A DNA stretch of 64,000 nt from positions 248,001 to 312,000 of the forward strand of contig CP051142.1 of assembly GCA_001592805.2 (NCBI GenBank), read 5' to 3'. Every line of letters starts with the position of its first letter. The stretch's first letter is position 1. Below the pieces are notes generated by a model. It had not been told where the DNA came from. It saw nothing but the letters and a program-made list of their open reading frames with translations, and did not search any database. Shown here piece by piece: positions 9,537-19,636 of the stretch. The translations under genes and the position numbers were made by a program. The stretch comes from Peltaster fructicola. Its lineage: Eukaryota > Ascomycota > Dothideomycetes.

Positions 9537-11058
9537 TTAGTTGCCCTCAGCAGCCTTGAGGAGACCTGCAAGGTTGATGCTCTTAGGTCGCTCAATTGGA
9601 AGTCCAAGCACACGGTCCCAGATCAATTGAGCCAATGGACCCAGACCACGACTCACACCGAAAGTGGCAGTGTAGTAGAGGGTCTCCTTGAAGCCATAGT
9701 GGTGGAACAGCACACCAGACGAGCTGTCGACGTTTGGATATGGGTTCTTGGTCTTTCCGTGCTCAGTAAGCACACCTGGAGCGATATCGCTGTTGGCCTT
9801 GACGAGCTTGAAGACTGGGTCTGATGCGATCTCTGGTCGGGCTGCAGCAAAGTCCATCAGAGCCTCGAATCGAGGATCTGGCTTGCGGAGGACGGCGTGG
9901 CCATATCCTGGGATAACTCGGCCAGACTTCAATGTGCTCCACAGGTAGTCCTTGACATCCTGGTCTGTGAACTTGGTGCCGACGTGCTCTTGCATTTGCA
10001 GAATCCATCGGAGGACCTCCTGTGCTGCGAGACCGTGGAGTGGACCTGCAAGACCCTGCAGACCTGCAGAGTAGGACAAGAATGGATCGCTCAGTGCAGA
10101 TCCGACCAAGTGAGTTGTGTGTGCACTGACGTTGCCTCCCTCGTGGTCACCATGAAGGGCAAGGTAAAGTCGGAGCAAGTCCTGGAAGCCTGCTATGTGT
10201 CAGTGGTGCCTGATCCTGCTTGCAATTGCCATACCCTCGTTCTCCTTGCCGCCCTTGCCGAGCATGGCAGCGAAGTTGTATGACCAATCCTGGCTCGCAT
10301 CGATCTCAGCTGGGAGAGCACCTCCTCCCTGGTATGCATTCTGGTAGATCTTTGCTGCAATGGTTGGCAGCTTGGCCAAAAGGCTGATGCTGTCGTCAAA
10401 CGTTGGCTCCCAGTAGTCTGCCTTGTTCAATCCCTTCTCGTATGCCTTGGCGAACTTCGACTCATAGTTGAGGGCGCTGACGGCACAGGCAAACTGCGTC
10501 ATCGGGTGAAGGTCTTTTGGGAAGTCGTCGAGCATCTTTGAGACGAACGCTGGAATCTGACCTTTCTCTGCGAGTTCCTTGCTGAGAACACGGACCTGGT
10601 TGGTGGATGGAACCTGGCCTGTGAGCAACAGCCAGAACATAGCCTCTGGCAGCATCTCAGTGCCTGGAAGTACTCCTTTGCGCAGCTTCCTTCTGGCAAT
10701 CCTTGATCGTCTTGCCATGGAAGCGGATTCCCTCGTTGGCATCAAGGACTGAGCCCTCCCAGACCATAGCCTTCAAGCCTCGCATGCCACCGAGTGTGTT
10801 TTCAATCTTGACATCTCCGATTTTAACATTGGCGTGTGCCTTGACCTTCTTCAAGAGCTCACGCTTCTCTGGGATGATGCTCTTGAGAGTCTCCTTGAGA
10901 TCTGGCTCAGCTGTAGCATAGCTTCGGGTGGCCTGGTAGGAGACTGATGGCTTCACGAGCTGTATCCGTTCAGTTCAGACGTCATGCTTCAATGGGGCTA
11001 GAATACTCACAGTCGAAGCTCTCAGAGCACGAGTAGCGGTCCTTGCTGAGACGGCCAT
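9537..11058 (-). CDS. mcsA: Mitochondrial 2-methylcitrate synthase, with a one-base frameshift
   Basis: Condenses propionyl-CoA (and usually acetyl-CoA) with oxaloacetate in the mitochondrial matrix, the first step of the methylcitrate cycle. Exons in transcript order are 11058-11011, 10959-10235 and 10189-9537. The N-terminus is an Arg/Ser/Ala-rich targeting peptide ([21 protein letters not shown]). Citrate-synthase active-site segments are present: [34 protein letters not shown] and the Asp region [15 protein letters not shown]. Stretches such as [15 protein letters not shown] and [32 protein letters not shown] fit the fungal methylcitrate synthase branch better than the citrate synthase branch. 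The three exons add up to one base too many: after KDCQKE the frame shifts and resumes as [18 protein letters not shown]. The extra base lies within 10686-10691. Without it the protein is 474 residues. Confidence 0.9.
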
Positions 11059-11483
11059 TCTTGTTATAGGTGTGTTTGAGGATTTTCGTAGCTATGTAGC
11101 ACAAAAGCTGTAGCTATCACTGGCCGACCGCTTCTTCTAATAGTCCTGCAGTGTCAATGCGGTTAACTTTTGCTTAAGCCGAATACGCATCTGGTTGTGA
11201 CCCGTGTTCCACCAACAAATCAACAAAATCCCCCACTAGGGATGACCTCGGCCGGGTGCCCTAGGAATGAAGGGCTGGTGTTGCATGGCGATATCGCTGG
11301 AGAGCTTGGACCGTTATCGTTTGTCGAATAGCTTCGATGCATTGTGACATCCAACAATTACTGATCATTTATCCGTACCTAGGCCGTGACCGGACACAGA
11401 TTTCTGGAAGTGTCAGAAGCCAGTACAAGGCATGGTGTGCTGAGCAGTCGCTGGACGATCTGGTCAGACGAACGCACATAATC
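11059..11483. promoter_or_regulatory. Shared divergent promoter of methylcitrate synthase and methylisocitrate lyase
   Basis: A 425-bp region between the two divergent starts, the only cis-regulatory space for both genes, so co-regulation by propionate and carbon source is likely (inference). It contains CCCCAC at 11231-11236, whose complement GTGGGG fits the CreA/Mig1 consensus SYGGRG, followed by a GC-rich block at about 11249-11273. An ATG at 11337 opens a frame that runs into the lyase gene in phase. Confidence 0.6.
11231..11236 (-). promoter_or_regulatory. Candidate CreA (carbon catabolite repressor) site
   Basis: The minus strand reads GTGGGG, a match to SYGGRG, preceded on the plus strand by an AT-rich run. 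A single 6-base match is weak evidence on its own. Its place in the shared promoter of a propionate-catabolism pair makes it plausible. Confidence 0.35.
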
Positions 11484-13305
11484 ATGAATCGAATAGCCAG
11501 CCGAGCACTGCGTGTGCAGGGCAGAAGTGTGTTGAGAGCTTCAGCATCCAGGTTCGCGAATACTGGCATCACAATGTCACGAGCGATCGCAACAGTACAG
11601 CCTCCTCTACCGTCTTCGACGCCAACGGATGCCTTCCAGCTTCTGGCAGAGAAAGACAAGCCATCAGCCGAGGACGAGATCTTCAACGCACAAGTGAAGC
11701 AAGTCCGAGACTGGTGGGCAAGTCCTCGATATGAAGGAATCAAGAGACCGTACAGCGCTGAGCAAGTTGTCTCGAAGAGAGGAACCTTGCAGCAGGTCTA
11801 TCCGTCCAGTCTGATGGCTCGCAAGCTCTTCGACCTGCTGGAAACAAGAGCTAAGGAGGGCAAGCCGGTGCATACAAGTAAGTGGTGCTCTGGGCATGAC
11901 AAGCATGATTGCTGACATCGTGTTAGTGGGCGCTATCGATCCTGTCCAGATGACACAACAAGCTCCTCACCAAGAGATTCTCTATGTCTCTGGCTGGGCA
12001 TGCTCTTCAGTCCTTACCACCACAAACGAGGTCTCGCCCGACTTTGGAGACTACCCGTATAACACAGTACCCAACCAGGTACAGCGTCTATTCAAGGCAC
12101 AGCAGCTACACGACAGGAAGCATTTCGATGCAAGGAGGAAGTTGAGCGCAGAAGAGAGGCAGAAACAACCGTACATCGACTACCTGCGGCCGATCGTAGC
12201 AGATGGTGATACAGGACATGGAGGGTTGAGCGCAGTGCTGAAGCTAGCCAAGCTGTTTGCTGAGAACGGCGCGGCAGCAGTCCACTTCGAGGATCAGCTC
12301 CACGGTGGTAAGAAGTGTGGTCATCTTGCTGGCAAGGTCTTGGTCCCTGTCGGCGAGCACATCAATCGACTTGTCGCGACACGCTTCCAATGGGATCTGA
12401 TGGGCTGTGAGAACCTGGTCATCGCAAGGACAGACTCCGAAAGTGGAAAGCTGTTGTCATCAGCAATCGACTCAAGAGACCATGAATTCATTCTTGGTGT
12501 GACTGAGGATGTCGAGCCATTGGCTGATACACTTCAGGTCATGGATGCTGAAGGCGCAACAAGCGCAGAGATCGACGTGTTTGAGGCGGCCTGGGTCAAG
12601 AAGCACAAGCTGGTCACATTCGACGAAGCTGCCGTGGCACATATCGAGGCTGCTGGCAAAGACGCCTCTGCATACACAAACGAAGTGCAGTCGAAGAGGA
12701 ACACACCTATACACCAGCGACGAAAGATAGCGGCCGGCATTGCAGGCAGTGCAGTAACATGGAGCTGGGACATTCCAAGAACAAGGGAAGGATTTTACCA
12801 CTACAGAGCCGGTCTTCCAGCAGCCACAAAGCGAGCGATCGAATTTGCACCATTCGCAGATCTTCTCTGGCTCGAGACGGCAGACCCATCAGTGCAGAAG
12901 GCTGCAGGCTTCGCCAAAGAGATTCGAGATGTGCATCCAGGAAAGAAGCTCGTCTATAACTTGTCCCCATCCTTCAACTGGTCAGCCCACGGCTTCAGCG
13001 ACGATGCACTCAAGGGCTTTATCTGGGATCTGGCTAAGCATGGTTTCGTGCTGCAGCTTATCAGTCTTGCTGGACTGCACACAACCGCGACAATCACACA
13101 TGAGCTGGCAAAGTCTTACAAGACTGAGGGCATGAAGGCATACGTTGACCTCGTACAAAGGCGAGAGAAGGAGCTCGGTGTTGATGTCTTGACTCACCAG
13201 AAGTGGAGTGGCGCCAGCTACCTCGACGGTATCATTGGTGCTATCCAGGCTGGTAGCTCCGGCAGCAAGAGTATGGGTGATGGCAATACTGAGGGCACGT
13301 TCTGA
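11484..13305 (+). CDS. mclA: Mitochondrial 2-methylisocitrate lyase
   Basis: Cleaves 2-methylisocitrate to pyruvate and succinate, the last step of the methylcitrate cycle. Exons are 11484-11877 and 11927-13305 (590 residues). The isocitrate-lyase superfamily signature is clear: the catalytic loop [13 protein letters not shown] (Cys near residue 262), [54 protein letters not shown] and [16 protein letters not shown] prefer methylisocitrate lyase over glyoxysomal isocitrate lyase for three reasons: an Arg/Ser-rich mitochondrial presequence ([20 protein letters not shown]), no C-terminal SKL-type peroxisome signal (it ends EGTF), and the divergent methylcitrate synthase neighbour. An in-frame ATG at 11337 would add 49 residues that do not look like a targeting peptide. 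Confidence 0.9.
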
Positions 13306-14926
13306 GCGTGAGAGAGACACAACCAGCGACAGCCATTCGTGATGCTTCGAGAGACAGCTCGAGTTCTGCCAATCTCACAGTGGCTATGAACACAAAAGTG
13401 ACAATTGGCAGACTGACTCAGCACAAGTGGTGTAAACGGCCAGGAACACATCTTTGCCAGCAATATTCTCCTGCTAAACACAAGTTGAAAAGGCCAGACC
13501 ACGCCAAGTGCAGGATTGTGTAGGATATAGAGAGGACCAACATATAAGCTCGCTGAGACAGTGGCGTTCATGTAGGGAATACCAAGCTGCTCCAACACAT
13601 GGTAGACCAATACCTCGATGCAATTCGAAGCAGCTGGTGCCTGTCTAGCCCCTTAGATGTATCGCCTACTCTACACATCATGACCTGATTGCATGAGTGG
13701 GCCTAGATGAACTCCAGACGAGTCACCTGTCGTTACACGAGCAACATGCTCTACCGGATTCGAAAGGATTGCACAAACAACGCTCATGCAGAGAAGCATA
13801 ACGCCTGCGTCTTGATAGCACCCTGCTACCCAACGTCAGCAGTATTCCACGTTATGCGTTGAAGGTCAGCAAGGAGATGAGCACAAATGAGACACCATGT
13901 GCAATATATCCCCATGAACACCCGGCCAACCATGGGCGTGCACGCGAGATCGTCATAAAAGTGACTTATGTTTAGCGCGGCAGCATTGATCCTTGCTGCT
14001 CGGCAATACGACACGACCATGTCGATCTGCTGACGAATGGCATGCTTTCATACTCTGCTGCTCTCACCGCAGCAGCATCATGAGCTTGCTCTGCTGCACA
14101 TAAGCATCGATAGTCAGTCGTGGGATGGATGCGTGGTTGTCGTAGTCGTTTGTCTCCAATGGTGAGGTCATCAGCAAGGAGAAATACATGTACCAATAGT
14201 CGAGACGGATGTGCCGGCATTACCCAAAGTCCGAGTACGCAATCTCAGGAGATTTCAAACGAACATTTTGAGCAGTTCCGATTAGTTCTTGCTGGTAGTG
14301 CTTAGGCCCTTTGGCGCAGTAGACCATGAGATGCTCATGTCAGCATGCGGAAAGACTAAAAATGCACTGTGATCTTGAGGCGTTGCCAACGTGTAGATGC
14401 ATGGGGAGTTTCTTGGGTGCTCAGCCTCAGCAACAACCGCAAGAAGTGTTACAGCCTCATAACTGTCACCAAAATACCAACATAGCAGTGTGACAACCTT
14501 AACTTGGAGGCATCGTCTCATCAGTCTGATCCTTCTTTGCGTTGGCTAAGAAAACACTGGGAGCGTGCGAACTGGTCATCTACCTGGACCATTTGCCATC
14601 GCCGCCCACTTCCATCAACCACTTTCCTGCTTGTCATCACCACCTGCTGCTCGACAACCACCACTACTCACCACCATCACCACCTCTCGCTGTACAGTAT
14701 TCAATAAACCAACGAATTGCCATTCATTACCCGTTGACAATACTCTACCGGCCACACAACCCAGAGCGGCCGCACTCCATTTGTTTCATGGTAGCTTGCG
14801 CGAAGCTCACCCAGCCTTGCAGCATTCCTCCACGCTCGGCACTCTGACATGTGTCTTTCGCCCTGAGACACCCAGCTTTGTTCATATCAGGCTGCGCGCG
14901 ATTGACAGCATCTTCCGCCTCGCCAA
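13306..14926. other. Gene-poor region upstream of the flippase gene
   Basis: About 1.6 kb with only short, unrelated open frames. The last ~350 bp is a pyrimidine- and CCA-rich stretch (about 14570-14700) typical of a fungal promoter or 5' leader and probably belongs to the flippase gene. No tRNA, 5S rRNA or repeat was recognised. Confidence 0.5.
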
Positions 14927-17900
14927 ATGGCCGTGGAACCGGCTGTTGACCCTCCGCAGCGGTCGAATCCTGTCAACCGCATGCGATGGGCTACACAGCG
15001 CGTCAATGGCACGAAAGGTGCGCTCAAGCGCATGAGCATCCTCAAGCGACATAATGGACGCAAATCTGGCTCGGTCGAGAAGAGGCGGTCTGATGGCGAG
15101 GATGGACTCGGCGTAGTCGATGAGGAGGAACCTCCGGAAGAGACCTCTGTTGGTCGAACGATATACTTCAACCAGGCTCTACCTGCATCTGCACGAGACG
15201 AGGAAGGCCATCCCTCGCAACATTTCCCACGAAACAAAATCCGAACCGCGAAGTATACGCCGCTGAACTTCGTTGTTCTTAACCTTTGGTGGCAGTTCCA
15301 TCAGATCGCAAACGTCTATTTCCTTTTCATCATCATTTTATCCGTAGGTTTTTTGACACCGGAAAATCTGCAGGCCATTTCCAAGTACTGACACGTTTTC
15401 AGGGCTTCTCGATCTTCGGTGTTCAAAACCCTGGTCTTGCAGCTGTGCCTCTTATTGTTATTGTGATCATCACGGCCATCAAGGACGCCATAGAAGACTG
15501 GCGAAGAACAGTGCTCGATAATGAGCTCAACAACGCTCCCGTGCATCGACTGATCGATTGGGAGAATGTCAACTCGGCCGAAGAGAAGATAAGCATCTGG
15601 CGACGATTCAAGAAAGCCAACACCAGAGCAATCATCGCAGTCTGGAGATGGTGGAAAGAAAGAAAGGACCGCAAGAAGGTCACCAAGGAGAAGGGCAAAG
15701 CATACGTTGACGCCGTCCTGGACAAGGCTGATGACGAAGGTGACCGAAGAGTTAGCATGTTCTCTGCTCAATTCGATATGGAGCACGAACGAGACGATGT
15801 CGAGATGACTCCTGTTCCCTCGCCAACACCAGATCACCAACGCAATGCTCAGCCCGGCACGCAATACGTACACAACGAGAGTGAAGAGCATGCCAACGGC
15901 TCGAACAACAACCTGCAGGTACCAGGTGCAGCTCCACCAAAGCGCTTCTACGGCAGTCTCCTGGACCCAACAATGCAATCATCGGAGAAAGCACGCTTCA
16001 AGCGAGACTTCTGGAAGTCCGTCCAGGTTGGAGATTTTGTAAGGCTCTACAACGCAGAGGAGATTCCAGCAGATATCGTTGTGCTATCCACTAGCGACAC
16101 TGACGGTGCTTGCTACATCGAAACCAAGAACTTGGACGGAGAGACTAACTTGAAGGTGCGCCACGCTCTCCACTCTGGACGTAAGATCAAGCGAGCGCGA
16201 GACTGCGAGCGAACCAATTTTGTCATCGAGAGCGAACCACCGCATGCTAATCTCTATGCTTATTCTGGAGTCGCCCGATGGGAACAGAAGGACCCGCAGA
16301 ATCGAGAGCCGCCTCAGGAGATGGCAGAGGCTATCGGAATCAATAACCTGCTGCTTCGAGGATGCACGCTCAGAAATACCGACTGGATTGTTGGTGTGGT
16401 TGTCTTTACTGGTCAGGAGACAAAGATCATGCTCAATTCCGGTATCACTCCATCCAAGCGAGCACAGATCTCACGAGAGCTCAACTGGAATGTCCTCTAC
16501 AACTTCATCATCCTCTTCTTCATGTGTCTGGTCGCTGGAATCGTGAACGGAACGACCTGGGCGAAGGGCAACCAATCTCTGGACTTCTTCGAGTTCGGGT
16601 CCATTGGTGGCAGCGCAGCTGCAAATGGAGTCATCACTTTCTGGGCTGCCATCATCCTGTTCCAGAACTTGGTGCCTATCTCTTTGTACATCTCGCTCGA
16701 AATCATTCGAACTGCTCAGGCCTTCTTCATCTACAGCGACTCGTATATGTACTATGAGAGGATCGACTATCCTTGCACACCCAAGTCCTGGAACATTTCC
16801 GATGATCTCGGTCAGATCGAATACATTTTCTCAGACAAGACCGGAACACTCACGCAAAATGTCATGGAATTCAAAAAGTGCACCATCAATGGTGTACCGT
16901 ATGGCGAGGCTTACACTGAAGCTCTTGCAGGTCTGCAGAAGAGACAGGGTATCGACGTCGAAGCCGAAGGCGCACGCGCGAATGCACAGATCGCCAAAGA
17001 TCGAGTGCGTATGCTCGCGGACATTCGAAGCATGTACGACAACCCGTACCTGCGCGACGATGACCTTACCTTTGTTGCTCCGGACTTCATTGCTGATCTT
17101 GGCGATGCTCAGAACCCTGTGCAAAGGGCAGCGAACGAGCGATTCATGCTTGCCCTTGCCCTGTGTCACACTGTCATCACCGAGCGAACACCAGGCAATC
17201 CACCAAAGATTGAGTTCAAGGCTCAGAGTCCTGATGAGGCTGCACTTGTGAGTACTGCAAAGGATGTTGGCTTTACCGTCCTGGGTGTCACGAACGAGTC
17301 AATCCTACTGAACGTCCTCGGCGAAGAGCGCGAATATCAGATCCTGAACACTCTCGAGTTCAACAGCACCAGAAAGCGAATGAGCGCGATTATCCGCATG
17401 CCAGACAACAAGATCATCTTGTTCTGCAAGGGCGCTGACAGTATCATCTACTCTCGACTTGCAAAGGGCGAACAGCCCGAGCTGCGCAAGACTACTGCTG
17501 AGCATCTCGAGATGTTTGCACGAGAAGGTCTACGAACACTGTGTATCGCTCAACGTGAGCTCTCCGAGGCTGAGTACCAGGAGTGGAATCGGGAGCATGA
17601 CGTTGCTGCTGCTTCTGTGCAGGATCGCGAGGAGAAGCTCGAAGCTGTCTCTGACGCCATTGAACGCGAGCTGACACTTCTCGGTGGCACTGCTATCGAA
17701 GACAAGCTGCAAGAAGGTGTTCCAGATGCGCTCAGCTTGCTTCTGAGCGCCGGTCTGAAGATCTGGGTGCTCACTGGTGACAAGGTCGAGACTGCGATCA
17801 ACATCGGCTTCTCCTGCAACCTTCTCGGTAACGACATGGACCTTATCATCCTCAAGTCGGAAGAAGATTCTCTCGAACACGCAGAGGCAGAGCTGGACAA

Positions 17901-19636
17901 GCATTTGCGGGCTTTCGGCAAGACTGGATCGGACGAAGAACTGGAAGCCGCCAGACAAAACCATGAGCCTCCAGCACCAACGCATGCTCTTGTTATTGAC
18001 GGCGACACACTGAAGCTGGTACTGGACGAGAAGCTTCGACAGAAGTTCTTGTTGCTCTGCAAAGAGTGCCGCTCAGTGCTGTGTTGTCGTGTTTCGCCAG
18101 CACAGAAAGCAGCTGTGGTCCGCATGGTCAAGAACGGCCTCAACGTCATCACCCTCTCTATTGGTGACGGTGCCAACGATGTTGCCATGATCCAGGAGGC
18201 ACACATTGGTGTTGGTATTGCTGGTGAAGAAGGTCGTCAAGCTGTCATGAGCTCAGACTACGCCATCGGACAATTCCGCTTCCTTACTCGACTGATTCTG
18301 GTCCATGGCCGTTGGGCATACAAGCGAATGGTGAGTAAAAGTCGCTGCTACTAATTGGAACAACGCTGACATCCGTACAGGCCACCACAGTTGCATGCTT
18401 CTTCTATAAGAACATCGTCTGGGTTTTCGCGCTCTTCTGGTACCAGATCTTCACAAACTTCGATTGTTCATACGTCTACGACTACACATACATTCTGCTG
18501 TTCAATCTGGCCTTCACCTCGCTACCAATCATCTTCATGGGTATCCTCGATCAGGATGTGGACGACAAAGTCTCCCTGGCAGTCCCTCAACTCTACCGCC
18601 GTGGTATCGAGCGCAAGGAATGGACTCCGACTCGATTCTGGCTCTATATGTTCGACGGTCTATACCAGAGTGCTATCTGTTTCTGGTTCATCTATGGTGT
18701 GTTTGCTGCAGAAACCTTTAACACAGAAAGTGGCCTCTCTGTGAACGACTACAAACGAATCGGTATCTACATTGTCAGCCCTGCTGTCGCAGTCATCAAC
18801 TTGTACATCTTGCTGAATATGGCTCGATGGGATTGGTAAGTAGATGTTGGCCCTGTTCAGATCTCGTGCTAACAGTTTGCAGGTTTACACTACTTATCAC
18901 CACCATCTCGATTCTCTTCATCTACCTGTGGACAGGTATCTATACACAATTCACCGTATCCTTCACGTGGTACCAGGCTGCTCAAGAAACGTATGGAGCG
19001 GCTAGTTTCTGGGCTGGCAACTTCTTCTGCATCGCACTAGCGCTTCTGCCACGATTCGCATACGATGCCATCCAGAAAGCCTACTTCCCTTCAGATGTTG
19101 ACATCGTGCGAGAGCAAGTCAGACAGGGCAAATTCGACTACTTGAAGGACGTCGATCCGTTGATGGTCTCATCTCAGAAGAAGGTGGACTCAACTGCATC
19201 ATCGGAAACATCTGGGAAGACTACCCACCTCAAGCGAGGTAACTCAACAGCTATGTCAGAGGACCAACGACCGATATATCCTCCATCCATGGCACCAACA
19301 GCTACGACACACAATGCTCGAAGCAACAACGGCAGTGACGGAACGGACTACATTGCCAGAAGCTCGATAGAGCGGGGCTGCCCGCCAGTGTCAGCCAGTG
19401 GCACACCACTGACGCCCACGATACACGAGCCCAACAATCCTTTCAGCGAAAGGCCCAGCTTCGATCGACCGCGGCCAAGCTTCGATCGCATGCGCACGAG
19501 TATGGACCGAACGAGAGCCTCGTTCGAAGCTAGTCGCGACTTCACATCTGCGGCGTATCTGGCTCGAGTCGAAAGTACATCGCCTCAGACGCCATCCCAA
19601 AGGCATCCTCTGAGTATCGAGGATAGATTAGCATAG
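14927..19636 (+). CDS. P4-type ATPase, Dnf1/DnfA-like phospholipid flippase
   Basis: Moves phospholipids from the outer to the cytosolic leaflet of plasma or endosomal membranes. Exons are 14927-15343, 15403-18330, 18381-18835 and 18883-19636 (1517 residues). Visible hallmarks: YTPLNFVVLNLWWQFHQIANVYFLF in TM1; LDGET near residue 384 (actuator loop); PISLYISLEIIR near 564 (the P4 PISL motif in TM4); DKTGTLTQNVMEFKKC with the phosphorylated Asp near 617; KGADSIIYSRL; GDGANDVAMIQ near 1060; then the C-terminal membrane domain. The N-terminus is charged and the long insert before the actuator domain is Dnf1/2-like rather than Drs2-like. The cytosolic tail is Ser-rich and holds a tandem RxS repeat (separate entry). 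Noncatalytic Cdc50/Lem3 partners are not in this window. Confidence 0.93.
19451..19534 (+). repeat. Four-copy 21-nt tandem repeat in the flippase tail (RxS-hydrophobic-acidic)
   Basis: Four consecutive 7-codon units encode RPSFDRP, RPSFDRM, RTSMDRT and RASFEAS, starting at residue 1457. Each unit begins R-x-S-(F/M)-(D/E). The first two copies are also close at the DNA level, while the later ones have diverged but keep the Arg, Ser and acidic positions. The spacing and conserved positions suggest selection for a repeated phosphorylation-type motif. Confidence 0.8.

Noticed and set aside
9537-11058. Mitochondrial citrate synthase as the identity of this gene
   Set aside because: Same superfamily, but the diagnostic stretches and the divergent lyase neighbour fit methylcitrate synthase better. 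A phylogeny would settle it.
11337-11483. Upstream in-frame ATG extending methylisocitrate lyase by 49 residues
   Set aside because: The extension contains acidic and hydrophobic residues unlike a presequence, whereas the ATG at 11484 starts a good mitochondrial targeting peptide.
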